From assembly GCA_036924855.1 (NCBI GenBank), contig JBAGRP010000001.1:5754001-5818000 (forward strand): 64,000 bases of DNA, in the 5' to 3' direction. Numbering within the stretch: position 1 is the first letter of the stretch; each line of letters starts with the position of its first letter. Source of the DNA: Nitrobacteraceae bacterium AZCC 2146. GTDB taxonomy: Bacteria > Pseudomonadota > Alphaproteobacteria > Rhizobiales > Xanthobacteraceae. The position numbers were made by a program, and so were the translations under genes. The notes beneath the pieces are model-generated. The model searched no databases. It saw nothing but the letters and a program-made list of their open reading frames with translations, and was not told where the DNA came from. Below are positions 9,045 through 17,751 of this stretch, piece by piece.

Positions 9045-10018
9045 GCAATCTGGTCGAGGTTCGCAATCTCAACGTCCGTTTCAGCGGCGAGCGCACCGTC
9101 TATGCGGTGAACGATCTCAGCCTGTCGCTCGGCGAAGGCGAGGTGCTCGGCCTGCTCGGCGAATCCGGTTCCGGCAAGAGCGTGACCTTGCGTGCGCTGA
9201 TGCGGCTGCTGCCCAAGAAACGCACGCAGATTTCCGGCACGGTGAATGTACTCGGCAAGGACGTGCTGGCGCTCGGCGACGACGAACTGTCGGCGTTTCG
9301 CGGCCAGACCGTGTCGATGATTTTCCAGGAGCCGGCGCTGGCGCTGGATCCGGTCTACACCATCGGCCAGCAAATCGCCGAAAGCGTGATGCGCCACGAG
9401 GGCAAGAGCCAGGCGGATGCCACCAAGCGCGCGCTGGAGATGCTCGAGGTGGTGCGCATTCCCTCGGCCAAGCGTCGCCTCGATGCCTATCCGCACGAGA
9501 TGTCCGGCGGCATGCGGCAGCGCGCGATGATCGCGCTGGCGCTGGCCTGCAAGCCAAAGATTCTTCTCGCCGACGAGCCGACCACCGCGCTCGATGCCAC
9601 CGTGCAGATCCAGATCCTGTTGCTGCTGCGCGAGTTGCAGCGCGAATTCGGCATGTCGATCATCTTCGTCACCCATGACATTGGCGTCGCCATCGAAATC
9701 TGCGACCGCGTCGCGGTGATGTATGCCGGCCAGATCGTCGAGCAGGGCACGCTGAGCCAGATTGTGCGCTCGGCGGTGCATCCCTATCCGCGCGGGTTGC
9801 TGGCCTCGACCGTGCACGGCGCCAAGCGCGGCGCCCGGCTGGAAACGATCCCCGGTACGCCGCCCTCGCTCGACAAGGCGCCGGTGAACTGCTCCTTCGC
9901 GCCGCGCTGCAGCTTCGCCCAGCCGCGCTGCGTCGAAGCCCCGCCGCCGAATGTGCAGATGGAAGGCAACCGGATGGCACGCTGTATTCTGGCGGAGCCG
10001 GCGGAAGTGGCGGTCTAG
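9041..10018 (+). CDS. ABC transporter ATP-binding protein, DppD/OppD type
   Basis: ATPase of 325 residues, second motor subunit of the importer. Walker A is GESGSGKS, the signature SGGMRQRAMIA, Walker B ILLADEPTTALD, and the H-loop FVTHDIGV. The C-terminal Cys motif NCSFAPRCSFAQPRC is typical of OppD/DppD. The ATG at 9041 overlaps the amidase stop by 4 bases and is preferred over the upstream in-frame start at 9026. It is the last gene of the operon that starts at 2630. Confidence 0.94.
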   Translation: MSNLVEVRNLNVRFSGERTVYAVNDLSLSLGEGEVLGLLGESGSGKSVTLRALMRLLPKKRTQISGTVNVLGKDVLALGDDELSAFRGQTVSMIFQEPALALDPVYTIGQQIAESVMRHEGKSQADATKRALEMLEVVRIPSAKRRLDAYPHEMSGGMRQRAMIALALACKPKILLADEPTTALDATVQIQILLLLRELQREFGMSIIFVTHDIGVAIEICDRVAVMYAGQIVEQGTLSQIVRSAVHPYPRGLLASTVHGAKRGARLETIPGTPPSLDKAPVNCSFAPRCSFAQPRCVEAPPPNVQMEGNRMARCILAEPAEVAV

Positions 10019-10035
10019 GCCAGACCCGCAAACAC

Positions 10036-10149
10036 CGCCGTCATCCTGAGGTGCCGTCGCTCTTACGACGGCCTCGAAGGATGCGCCGCATGCGCTGAAC
10101 ATGCATCCTTCGAGGCTCGCCAAGTGGCTCGCGCCTCAGGATGACGGCG
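10036..10149. repeat. Large intergenic inverted repeat
   Basis: Outer arms of about 16 bp (CGCCGTCATCCTGAGG and CCTCAGGATGACGGCG) enclose a second pair (CCTCGAAGGATGC / GCATCCTTCGAGG). This nested palindrome lies between two convergent genes and could also end transcription. Elements of this look are dispersed in Bradyrhizobium genomes. Confidence 0.7.
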
Positions 10150-10158
10150 GCGGATGTG

Positions 10159-10641
10159 TTATTGCGACAAATTCTTCAGCAGGAACGTCAGCGCCGTGTG
10201 CGCAAACGCATGCATGTTGCCGAGGCGATCGTTGCTGCCGGTCTCCAGCGTCATTACGCCGTACTGCGGGCCGGCAACCGCCATGCAGCTATGGCCGGCA
10301 GCGTCGCCGTAACGATTGCCGGTCGGGCCGGTGGCGCCGGTCTCGGATAATCCCCAATCGCAGCCGAAGCGTTCGCGGATCTGCTTCGCCAGCATCTCGG
10401 CATAGGGCTCCGATGCCGAGCGCACGCCGGTCATCGCTTCATTGGGAATGTCCATCAGGATGCGGCGGGCATCGCGGGTATAGATCACCCCGCCGCCGAG
10501 GAAATAGGCCGACGCCCCGGGGACAGCCAGCAGCGCCGCCGAGATCAGTCCGCCGGTGGAGGATTCCGCCACCGCAATGGTTTGCTTCCGCGCGATCAGC
10601 TCGATAGCGATTTTTTCCGCGAGTGGGACGAGGTCCTTCAT
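10159..10641 (-). CDS. CinA-family nicotinamide-nucleotide amidohydrolase
   Basis: A 160-residue stand-alone CinA C-terminal domain (PncC type), which deamidates NMN to nicotinate mononucleotide in pyridine nucleotide salvage. Motifs are TIAVAESSTGGLISAAL near residues 21-37, the GGGVIYTRDARR segment, and SETGATGPTG near residue 100. The start overlaps the stop of the upstream MBL-fold gene by 4 bases, so the two are cotranscribed. The usual N-terminal molybdopterin-binding-like domain of full CinA is absent, as in PncC. Confidence 0.85.
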   Translation of the reverse strand: MKDLVPLAEKIAIELIARKQTIAVAESSTGGLISAALLAVPGASAYFLGGGVIYTRDARRILMDIPNEAMTGVRSASEPYAEMLAKQIRERFGCDWGLSETGATGPTGNRYGDAAGHSCMAVAGPQYGVMTLETGSNDRLGNMHAFAHTALTFLLKNLSQ

Positions 10642-11576
10642 GATTTCTTGCTACCAGGCTTGTCGGCCAGCGAGTGATAGACCACGCGGGTGAAGTTCTT
10701 GGCCGCGAGGTCAGTCAACGCCCACTTGGCGTCGAGATCGGCGAAGGGTTTCGCCGCCAGCACGTCTTCCTCGCTCTTGCCGTCCTTCACCAGCTTTGCC
10801 ATCCGGTCGCGTGCGGTGACCAGCATGGTGCGATACTCGATCAGCGCGGCCTTGTCGGCGAGCGGGCCGTGGCCAGGCACGATGCGGGTCTTGTCGTTGA
10901 TCAGCTTGAGATAGGCGTCGGTGGCGGCGATCATGCCCTTGATGTTGCCGCCATTGGCGACATCGATATTGGGGTAGCGGCGGTTCGTGAACGTGTCGCC
11001 GGTGGCAAGCACGTTGGCGCTTTTGAACCAGACATAGGTGTCGCCATCGGTGTGCGCGTGTTCGATATGGCGGAGCTCAGCGATACGGCCCCTGAGGCTG
11101 AGCTTGAGCTGATGGGTGTAGGTCGTCGACGGCAATGCGCCCTTGGGCGCCGGCGGAACCTGAGCGCCAGTCAGGAAGTTAGTGGTGCCGCTCGCAAGCT
11201 TGGTCTTGACCTTGATGTTGGCGACCACGGTGGCGCCGTCTTTGGCGAAGGGTTCGTTGCCGCCGGTGTGGTCGCCATGAAAATGCGTGTTGACGAGATA
11301 TCTCACCGGTTGCGGTGACACCGCCGCGATCGCGGCCTTGATCTTGTCATGCAGCGGCGCGAATTCGCCGTCCACCAGCATGACGCCGTTCTTGGCCGTC
11401 GCCAGGGTCATGTTGCCGCCTTGGCCCTCCAGCATGTACATGCCATCGCCGAGGTCGGTGGTTTTGATCTCGACCTTGGAAAAATCCACCGGCGGCGGTG
11501 TGGGCGGTTGTTGGGCGAGGGCGGGAGAGGCCAACACGATCAATGTTGCGACCGCGGCCCATGTATTCCGATGCAT
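10638..11576 (-). CDS. Exported metallo-beta-lactamase-fold hydrolase
   Basis: Protein of 312 residues with a Sec signal peptide (MHRNTWAAVATLIVLASPAL, cleavage after AQ). The zinc-binding motif HFHGDHTGG lies near residue 97, with further ligands at the HAHTDGDT region and GPGHGPLADK. The fold is that of the MBL superfamily; distant quinoprotein relay/SoxH-like and subclass B3 lactamase-like enzymes share it. The substrate cannot be told. It is the first gene of a two-gene unit with the CinA-like enzyme. Confidence 0.85.
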   Translation of the reverse strand: MHRNTWAAVATLIVLASPALAQQPPTPPPVDFSKVEIKTTDLGDGMYMLEGQGGNMTLATAKNGVMLVDGEFAPLHDKIKAAIAAVSPQPVRYLVNTHFHGDHTGGNEPFAKDGATVVANIKVKTKLASGTTNFLTGAQVPPAPKGALPSTTYTHQLKLSLRGRIAELRHIEHAHTDGDTYVWFKSANVLATGDTFTNRRYPNIDVANGGNIKGMIAATDAYLKLINDKTRIVPGHGPLADKAALIEYRTMLVTARDRMAKLVKDGKSEEDVLAAKPFADLDAKWALTDLAAKNFTRVVYHSLADKPGSKKS

Positions 11577-11700
11577 GACGAACTCCGTGCGAGACAGGCT
11601 GGCCTTGTAGCATGTTTCCGGAATTCGTCCGTTGCCGAAGGCGTGAAGTGCGCGGCTGTGATGCGGGGATCGACAACGCGTCGCCCCTGCATGTCGAACC

Positions 11701-13011
11701 TTACGCCGGCACGGCCTGCCTTGCCTCCATCGCCTTGCCGCTGCGATAGATCGCGAGCGTGGCGAGCAGGCCGCTGGCGGCGGCGAACATCAGCCAGAAG
11801 CCGGGCGAGGCCTTGTCGCCGGTCTTGTCGATCAGCCAGGTCGCGGCCAGTGGCGTGAAGGTGCCGAACAACGCCGCCGCCAGCGCATAGGCCAGCGAGA
11901 AGCAGGTGGTGCGCACATGGGCCGGAACGATCTCGGTCAATGCCGCGACCATCGCGCCGTTGTAGATGCCGAAATAGAACGAGAACAATAGCTCGACCAT
12001 CAGCATCTTGCTGAAGGAGGGCGCCGCGACCAGCCACAGCAGGGTTGGATAGGCCGTGACCAGCGACAGCGCCGCGATGGTCAGCAGCACCGGCTTCCTC
12101 CCGATGCGGTCGGACAGCGCGCCGCCGATTGGTAGCCAGATGAAATTGCTGATCGCCACGAACACAGTGACGATCAGGCTGTCACTGTTGCTCAGCTTCA
12201 GTACGTTCTTGCCGAAGGTCGGCGTGTACACCGTGACGAAGTAGAAGGTCACGGTGGTCATCGCCACCATCATCATGCCCCAGAAAATGATGCGCCAGTT
12301 CACCGCTGCCGAGGAGAACACTTCCGACGGGGTCGGATGCTTCTTCATGGCCAGGAAGGCTGGTGTTTCCTCCAGCGTACGGCGCAGCACGAAGATGAAG
12401 GGCACGATCGCGCAGCCGATGAAGAACGGAATCCGCCAGCCCCAGGCGGTGATGGTGTCGGCGGGCATCATCTCGCTCAGCACGAAGCCGATGATCGCGG
12501 CGGCAAAGATCGCCACCTGCTGGCTCGCCGACTGGAACGAGGTGTAGAAGCCCTTGTTGCCGGGCGTGGAAATCTCGAACAGGTAGACCGAGACGCCGCC
12601 GAGTTCGACGCCGGCGGAAAAGCCCTGCAACAGCCGGCCGATCAGCACGATGATGGGGGCGGCGATGCCGATCGAGGCATAGGTCGGGCAGACCGCGATG
12701 AACACCGTGCCCATCGCCATGATCGCCAGCGTCACGATCAGGCCCTTGCGGCGGCCGATCCGATCGATATAGGCGCCGAGGAAGATCGCGCCGACCGGGC
12801 GCATCAGGGCGCCGAGCCAGAAGGTGGTGAAGGTCAGCAGCAGTGCGGTGGTTTCGTTGCCGGGCGGGAAGAACGCCCGCGAGATCGCGGTGGCGTAGAA
12901 GCCGAACAGGAAGAAGTCGAACTGCTCGAGGAAATTGCCGCTGGTGGAGCGGAGGATGGCGCCAAGCCGCGACTTGATCTCCGGCGGCTGTGACGTGGTG
13001 GTTGGCGACAT
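11701..13011 (-). CDS. MFS transporter, metabolite:H+ symporter family (citrate/alpha-ketoglutarate type)
   Basis: A 12-helix proton symporter of 436 residues. The start at 13011 is chosen because the protein then begins [20 protein letters not shown]; the ORF extends further upstream, but only as a shadow of the LysR gene. The N-terminal pattern [16 protein letters not shown] and the loop [20 protein letters not shown] are typical of MHS carriers for organic acids such as citrate, tricarballylate or ketoglutarate. The LysR gene immediately upstream on the same strand may control it. Confidence 0.9.
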   Translation of the reverse strand: MSPTTTSQPPEIKSRLGAILRSTSGNFLEQFDFFLFGFYATAISRAFFPPGNETTALLLTFTTFWLGALMRPVGAIFLGAYIDRIGRRKGLIVTLAIMAMGTVFIAVCPTYASIGIAAPIIVLIGRLLQGFSAGVELGGVSVYLFEISTPGNKGFYTSFQSASQQVAIFAAAIIGFVLSEMMPADTITAWGWRIPFFIGCAIVPFIFVLRRTLEETPAFLAMKKHPTPSEVFSSAAVNWRIIFWGMMMVAMTTVTFYFVTVYTPTFGKNVLKLSNSDSLIVTVFVAISNFIWLPIGGALSDRIGRKPVLLTIAALSLVTAYPTLLWLVAAPSFSKMLMVELLFSFYFGIYNGAMVAALTEIVPAHVRTTCFSLAYALAAALFGTFTPLAATWLIDKTGDKASPGFWLMFAAASGLLATLAIYRSGKAMEARQAVPA

Positions 13012-13160
13012 CCCTGGTTTCTCCCCTGTTGCACTGCGGCCGGCGGCGAAGGCACGCGCCAGTTGCGACAGTTTGTCCTGTATCTGCGGCAATCTGCCAC
13101 GCCCACGCGGTGGGGCCAACTGGAAAACTCGAATGAGGAACTGTCTGTTCGTCGGACTTG

Positions 13161-14060
13161 TCAGGCTTTGGCCTGCACCGAGGCGAGCAGCCATTCGCGG
13201 AACGCCTTCAGCTTTGGCGTGTTGGCGGCGGCCTCCGGCGAGACCAGGTAGAAACCGGCATCGGCCGGCAGGCTGATCTTGAACGGCACCACCAGCCGGC
13301 CCTTGGCGAGGTCGCCTTCCACATAGGTGGTGCGGCCGACCGCGACGCCGAGGCCGTCGATCGCCGCCTGCAGCGTCATGAAGATCATGTCGAAGCTCAA
13401 GCCAGGCTGCTTCGAGATATCCGCCGGCAGCCCGGCTGCGGTGAGCCATAGCCGCCAGTCGTCGTCATAGCCGCCGCTTGAGTGCAGCAGGGTGTGATGA
13501 ACCAGATCCTCCGGCGTCTGCAACGGCCGGTCGCCCTGCAGCAGTGCCGGACTGCATACCGGAAATACCTGGTCGGCGGTCAGCCAGTCCGCGCGCAGGC
13601 CGGGCCAGCGGCCACGGCCATAGCGGATCGCGGCATCGACATCGCCGCTCTTGAAATCGACCATGCTGGTCGAGGTGGTGATACGGACATCGATGTCGGG
13701 ATAGGCTTCCTGGAACGCCGACAGCCGTGGCAGCAGCCACTTTGCCGCCAGCGAGGCCAGTGTGCTCACCGTGAGCACATGGTCGTTGTCCTTGCGCAGC
13801 AGCCGATCGGTAGCGAGGCGGAGATCGTTGAAAGCGGCGCGGACGCCCGGCAGATAGTCGTGGGCCTGCGGCGTCAGTGCCAGCGCGCGGTTTTGGCGTA
13901 TGAACAGCCGGATGCCGAGTTCCTCCTCAAGCCGGCGGATCTGATGGCTGATCGCGGTCTGGGTGACGTTCAGCTCGGCGGCGGCGTTGGTGAAGCTGAG
14001 ATGGCGCGCGGCGGCCTCGAAGGCACGTAGCCCGTTCAGGGACGGCAGCCGTGCGCTCAT
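13161..14060 (-). CDS. LysR-family transcriptional regulator, GcvA-like
   Basis: Regulator of 299 residues. The start at 14060 follows a strong GGGAGGGGAGGAAG ribosome-binding site; the ORF is open 14 codons further upstream. The winged-helix domain ([20 protein letters not shown], then [19 protein letters not shown]) is followed by a periplasmic-binding-like effector domain. The pattern of residues around the recognition helix resembles GcvA. It lies upstream of the MHS transporter in the same orientation, so cotranscription is possible. Confidence 0.92.
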   Translation of the reverse strand: MSARLPSLNGLRAFEAAARHLSFTNAAAELNVTQTAISHQIRRLEEELGIRLFIRQNRALALTPQAHDYLPGVRAAFNDLRLATDRLLRKDNDHVLTVSTLASLAAKWLLPRLSAFQEAYPDIDVRITTSTSMVDFKSGDVDAAIRYGRGRWPGLRADWLTADQVFPVCSPALLQGDRPLQTPEDLVHHTLLHSSGGYDDDWRLWLTAAGLPADISKQPGLSFDMIFMTLQAAIDGLGVAVGRTTYVEGDLAKGRLVVPFKISLPADAGFYLVSPEAAANTPKLKAFREWLLASVQAKA

Positions 14061-14184
14061 TTCACTTCCTCCCCTCCCACGCGATCCATGAGTTTGTCTC
14101 ATGCGATGCGGTGCACAATGTCGTTTGTCGGATGCGCTAAACGAGACGATATTTGCCCAATAAATTTAGCTTGAGGAGAGCAAA

Positions 14185-14388
14185 ATGTCTACTTGCACCC
14201 ATGAATCGATGACAAATCATCATGCGCGTGGCCTCTTTGCCGAGGCTACAGATTTGCTTCACACCTGGCGAGAGCGGATCCAGCAGCGCCGCGAGCTGAC
14301 GCACTGGAGCGAGCGCGACATCCACGATGCAGGTCTGACCTGGAGTGACGTGGTGTCCGAAGCCGAAAAGCCGTTCTGGCGGGCCTGA
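14185..14388 (+). CDS. DUF1127 (YjiS-like) small protein
   Basis: A 67-residue protein carrying the DUF1127 pattern in its C-terminal half: RRELTHWSERDIHDAGLTWSD, an Arg-rich helix followed by a D-x-x-D/AGL segment. Small proteins of this family are common in alphaproteobacteria; some act in RNA metabolism and stress responses. A GAGGAGAG ribosome-binding site precedes the ATG. The GNAT gene follows 19 bases later on the same strand. Confidence 0.8.
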   Translation: MSTCTHESMTNHHARGLFAEATDLLHTWRERIQQRRELTHWSERDIHDAGLTWSDVVSEAEKPFWRA

Positions 14389-14407
14389 TCGTAACGGAGC
14401 GCGTGCC

Positions 14408-15022
14408 ATGAAACCTCTCGATCTCGATGACCTCGGCCAGTATTCCGACGCGCTGCTGACCCGCAGCGGCAAAGTGGTGACGGTGCGCTTCGTCGAGATC
14501 GCGGACGCAGCGGCCCTGCAGGGCTATTTCCGCGGCCTGTCGACGCGCTCGCGCTACAACCGGCTGATGGGCGCGGCCAGCGAATTGCCGGCGGGCCAAC
14601 TGGAAAAATTCATCCATGTCGGCGATGGCGGCAGTTTTTCGGTGATTGCAACGATGATGCGGGAAGGCATCGAGACCATCGTCGGCGAAGCCCGTTACGC
14701 CTTCGATGGAGATACCGCGAGCTTCGAACTCGGCCTTTCCATCGATGACCATCTGCAGGGCCAGGGCATCGGCGCCGCGCTGCTGTCGAATCTGGAATGT
14801 CGCGCCGCGGCGCTCGGCGCCGAAAATCTGTTCGGCGATACACTGCGCTCCAACGACGCGATGCTGGCGCTGGCCCGCAAGGCCGGCTTCACGCTGGCGC
14901 CGACGCCCGGCGACTGGAAGCAGGTCCGGTTCGAAAAGCAGATCGACACCGCGCCGAAGGATATTCCCTGTGCGACATGGCGGCTGGCGGCGCAGATGTC
15001 ACAGCCGGTCTTGGCGCACTGA
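14408..15022 (+). CDS. GNAT-family N-acetyltransferase
   Basis: Acetyl-CoA-dependent acyltransferase of 204 residues from the ATG at 14408. The acetyl-CoA-binding motif A is LGLSIDDHLQGQGIGAALL (Q-x-x-G-x-G/A pattern near residues 110-128), followed by a NLFGDTLRSNDAMLALARKAGF stretch typical of motif B. The N-terminus resembles GNAT domains attached to protein-acetyltransferase-like enzymes (VRFVEIADAAALQGYFRGLS). The acceptor is unknown. Confidence 0.85.
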   Translation: MKPLDLDDLGQYSDALLTRSGKVVTVRFVEIADAAALQGYFRGLSTRSRYNRLMGAASELPAGQLEKFIHVGDGGSFSVIATMMREGIETIVGEARYAFDGDTASFELGLSIDDHLQGQGIGAALLSNLECRAAALGAENLFGDTLRSNDAMLALARKAGFTLAPTPGDWKQVRFEKQIDTAPKDIPCATWRLAAQMSQPVLAH

Positions 15023-15097
15023 CTTTTCTCTCGTCACTCCGGCTCACGCCAAAAGGAGTGTCCCGGAGTGACGAACTCGTAGTTGTTATCACCTCTT

Positions 15098-15928
15098 TTA
15101 TTCAGTCCAGTCAGTCGACGTCGCCAGTTCGCGCCACGCCCCCAGCTCTTTTTCCACATGCGCATGCTTGCTCTCGATCCGCTGCACCGTGTCGCTGCCG
15201 AGCGGCAGGCGGGTGGGCGGATTCGGCGCAGCGGAAAGGCGCATGAAGGCCTTGGCGAGCTTGCGCGGATCGCCGCGCTGGCCGTGATTGACGTCGGCGG
15301 CATGGGCGCGGGTCTTGCCGACGGTCTCACGATAGTCGTCGATCTGCTGTGCGGTGCGCACCAGCGAACTATCGTCGAGAAAGTCGGTGCGGAAGAAGCC
15401 GGGCTCGACCACCGTGACATGGATGCCGAGCGGTGCGACTTCCGCGGCCAGCGCTTCGCTGATGCCTTCGACCGCGAACTTGGTGGCGCCATAGACGCCC
15501 CAGCCCGGATAGCCCGTATAGCCGCCGACCGACGACAGGTTGATGATGTGGCCGCTATGTTGCCGGCGCATGTGCGGCAGCACCGCGCGGGTGACGCCGA
15601 GCAGGCCGAACACGTTGGTGCCGAACAGCCGCTCGGTCTCCTTCGCGCTGGCTTCCTCGATGGCGCCAAGCAGGCCGTAGCCGGCATTGTTCACGAGCAC
15701 GTCGATGCGCCCGAATTTCTTCACCGCTAGGCCGGCGGCTTCGTGCGCCTCGGCTTCGCTGGTGACGTCGAGCCGCGTTGCCAGCAGCCGCTCATGATCG
15801 CCAAGCCGGGCGGTGACGGTGGCGGGATCGCGGGCGGTGGCGACCACCGCATCGCCGTTGGCCAAGGCTTCCGCTGCGATCAAGGCGCCAAAGCCGCGGG
15901 ATGCTCCTGTGATGAACCAGACACGGAT
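15098..15928 (-). CDS. Short-chain dehydrogenase/reductase with no canonical start codon
   Basis: Classical SDR with NAD(P)-binding motif TGASRGFG, NNAG and catalytic YGATK. The first usable ATG/GTG/TTG is the TTG at 15883, but starting there removes the beta-1 strand and the TGASRGFG cofactor motif. The frame stays open upstream to the stop at 16031-16033 without any ATG, GTG, TTG or CTG. The conserved start (V-W-F-I-T-G) is reached right after an ATC codon at 15926-15928, 9 bases from an AGGAAAG sequence. I therefore give 15928 as a possible ATC start; a mutated start or sequence error is the alternative. It is divergent from a LysR gene. Confidence 0.75.
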   Translation of the reverse strand: MRVWFITGASRGFGALIAAEALANGDAVVATARDPATVTARLGDHERLLATRLDVTSEAEAHEAAGLAVKKFGRIDVLVNNAGYGLLGAIEEASAKETERLFGTNVFGLLGVTRAVLPHMRRQHSGHIINLSSVGGYTGYPGWGVYGATKFAVEGISEALAAEVAPLGIHVTVVEPGFFRTDFLDDSSLVRTAQQIDDYRETVGKTRAHAADVNHGQRGDPRKLAKAFMRLSAAPNPPTRLPLGSDTVQRIESKHAHVEKELGAWRELATSTDWTE

Positions 15929-16049
15929 GGTCTTGCCCTTTCCTGATGAGGCCCGGCGCCATCGCCGGGCTGATGGGCAAAACCTAGCGCCTCGCCAGAA
16001 TTGAAATAATCCGCTATTTATTCCATGTGTTCATGAGCAGGACTCATCA

Positions 16050-16958
16050 ATGAGCCGCATCGGTCCCGCCGACCTCGCGACGTTTCTGGCGATCGCCCGG
16101 CACCGCAGCTTTCGCAACGCGGCGATCGAACTCGGCGTATCGGCGTCGGCGCTGAGCCATGCCTTGCGCGGCATCGAGGAGCGGCTTGACCTGCGCCTCG
16201 TCAACCGCACCACCCGCAGCGTGGCGCTGACCGAGGCCGGTCAGCTTCTGTTCGCGCGCATCAGCCCGGCGTTCCAGGACATCGATGACGCGCTGGAGGA
16301 CCTCAATCATTTTCGCGGCAAGCCGGCCGGCACGCTGCGCTTCAACGCCGCCCGGCAATCGGCGCAGCTGGTGCTGCTGCCGGTGGTGACGCGATTTCTG
16401 CAGGCGTTTCCGGATGTCAGCGTCGAGATCGTGATCGATGACGCGCTGGTCGATATGGTCTCGGCCGGATTCGACGCCGGCGTGCGGTTCGGCGAGACCA
16501 TCGCCGCCGACATGATCGCAGTGCCGATCGGCCCGCGGCATCGTTTTGCGGTGGTCGGCTCGCCCGGCTATTTCAAGCAGCACAAGCCGCCGATGACGCC
16601 GCACGACCTGAAGGGGCTACCGTGCATCCGCTACCGTTTCTCCAGCGGCACCATGTATCGCTGGGAATTCGAGCGCGGCGGAATCGAGGTCGATATCGAC
16701 GTCGCGGGGCCGCTGACCCTCAACGATCAGGACCTGATGGTCGACGCCGCGCTGGATGGCGTCGGTCTCGCTTACGTGTTCGAGGCGCAGGTGGAAGAGC
16801 TGATCGCCAAGCGCAAGCTCACCCGCGTGCTGGCCGACTGGTGCCCGGCCTATCCCGGCTTCTTTCTGTATTACCCGAGCCGCCGGCAGTTACCGGCAGC
16901 GCTGCGTGCCTTCGTCGATTTCGCCAAGACGTCGGCTGTGCCGAAAAAGAAGCCCTAG
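16050..16958 (+). CDS. LysR-family transcriptional regulator
   Basis: Regulator of 302 residues. The helix-turn-helix is in FLAIARHRSFRNAAIELGVS followed by ASALSHALRGIEERL. The effector domain includes DAGVRFGETIAADMIAVPIG and the end LYYPSRRQLPAALRAFVDF, as in the group that controls neighbouring oxidoreductase genes. It is divergently placed from the SDR at 15098-15928, the usual arrangement for a LysR gene and its target. It overlaps the stop of the convergent SDR gene at 16955 by 4 bases. Confidence 0.92.
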   Translation: MSRIGPADLATFLAIARHRSFRNAAIELGVSASALSHALRGIEERLDLRLVNRTTRSVALTEAGQLLFARISPAFQDIDDALEDLNHFRGKPAGTLRFNAARQSAQLVLLPVVTRFLQAFPDVSVEIVIDDALVDMVSAGFDAGVRFGETIAADMIAVPIGPRHRFAVVGSPGYFKQHKPPMTPHDLKGLPCIRYRFSSGTMYRWEFERGGIEVDIDVAGPLTLNDQDLMVDAALDGVGLAYVFEAQVEELIAKRKLTRVLADWCPAYPGFFLYYPSRRQLPAALRAFVDFAKTSAVPKKKP

Positions 16959-17656
16959 AACTTCTCCACCCACGGGCGGATTTCCAGCTCCGAACTCCAG
17001 GCGCTGCGCGGCTGCTGCAGCACGTTCCAGTAATTCACGGCGATGGCATCGGGATCGAGCATCGAGTCCGGTCTGTCAGCAGGCTCGGCGCGCACCGAAC
17101 TGCGAATGCCGCCATCGATCACGAAATGCGCGACGTGGATTCCCTGCGGCGCAAATTCGCGCGCCAGCGACTGCGCCATGCCGCGCAGGGCAAACTTGCC
17201 CATCGCGAACGGTGCCGATTGCGCAAAGCCCTTGATGCTGGCGGAGGCGCCGGTGAACAGGATTGCGCCGCGCTTGTTCGGCAGCATCCGCTTCAGCGCC
17301 TGCTGCGCGACGAGAAAGCCGCCGAAGGCGCTGACGGCGATCGACTGCGCGACATCGGCGGGCGCGAGTTCGATGAACGGGCCGCGGGCGCGTTGACTGG
17401 CATTGTAGACCACGACATCGGGCACCCCGACATTCCCCGCGACATTGTCGAACAATCTTGCGACGTCATCGGGATTGGTGGCATCGCAAGCGAATGCCTT
17501 GGCTGATGTCTCCTTGCAGAGCGCGTCGAGTTTGCCGATGTTGCGCGCGGCCAAGGCGACGCGGATGTTCTGCTTGGCGAGCAGCCGTGCCAGCGAGGCA
17601 CTGATGCCTTCTCCGGCGCCGACGATCAACGCGGTTTTGTACTGCGGAATATCCAT
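16955..17656 (-). CDS. Atypical SDR-family oxidoreductase
   Basis: Rossmann-fold protein of 233 residues. The cofactor motif is GAGEGISAS, not the usual TGxxxGIG, and the catalytic Tyr position is Phe (PFAMGK where YxxxK is expected), while the Lys is kept. SDRs with this F-A-M-G-K pattern form a recurring subfamily, so it is probably functional but atypical. The ATG at 17656 fits the fold start; an ATG at 17665 behind GGAG is an alternative. It is divergent from the acyl-CoA dehydrogenase at 17752. Confidence 0.8.
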   Translation of the reverse strand: MDIPQYKTALIVGAGEGISASLARLLAKQNIRVALAARNIGKLDALCKETSAKAFACDATNPDDVARLFDNVAGNVGVPDVVVYNASQRARGPFIELAPADVAQSIAVSAFGGFLVAQQALKRMLPNKRGAILFTGASASIKGFAQSAPFAMGKFALRGMAQSLAREFAPQGIHVAHFVIDGGIRSSVRAEPADRPDSMLDPDAIAVNYWNVLQQPRSAWSSELEIRPWVEKF

Positions 17657-17751
17657 GGGCTGCATTTCTCCGGGGCGGGGGCACTTTATTCGGCCGCGCT
17701 TCAGGCGCATGATGCAGATGGAAACGCCATCAGCAGAAACAAGAGGTCGTC

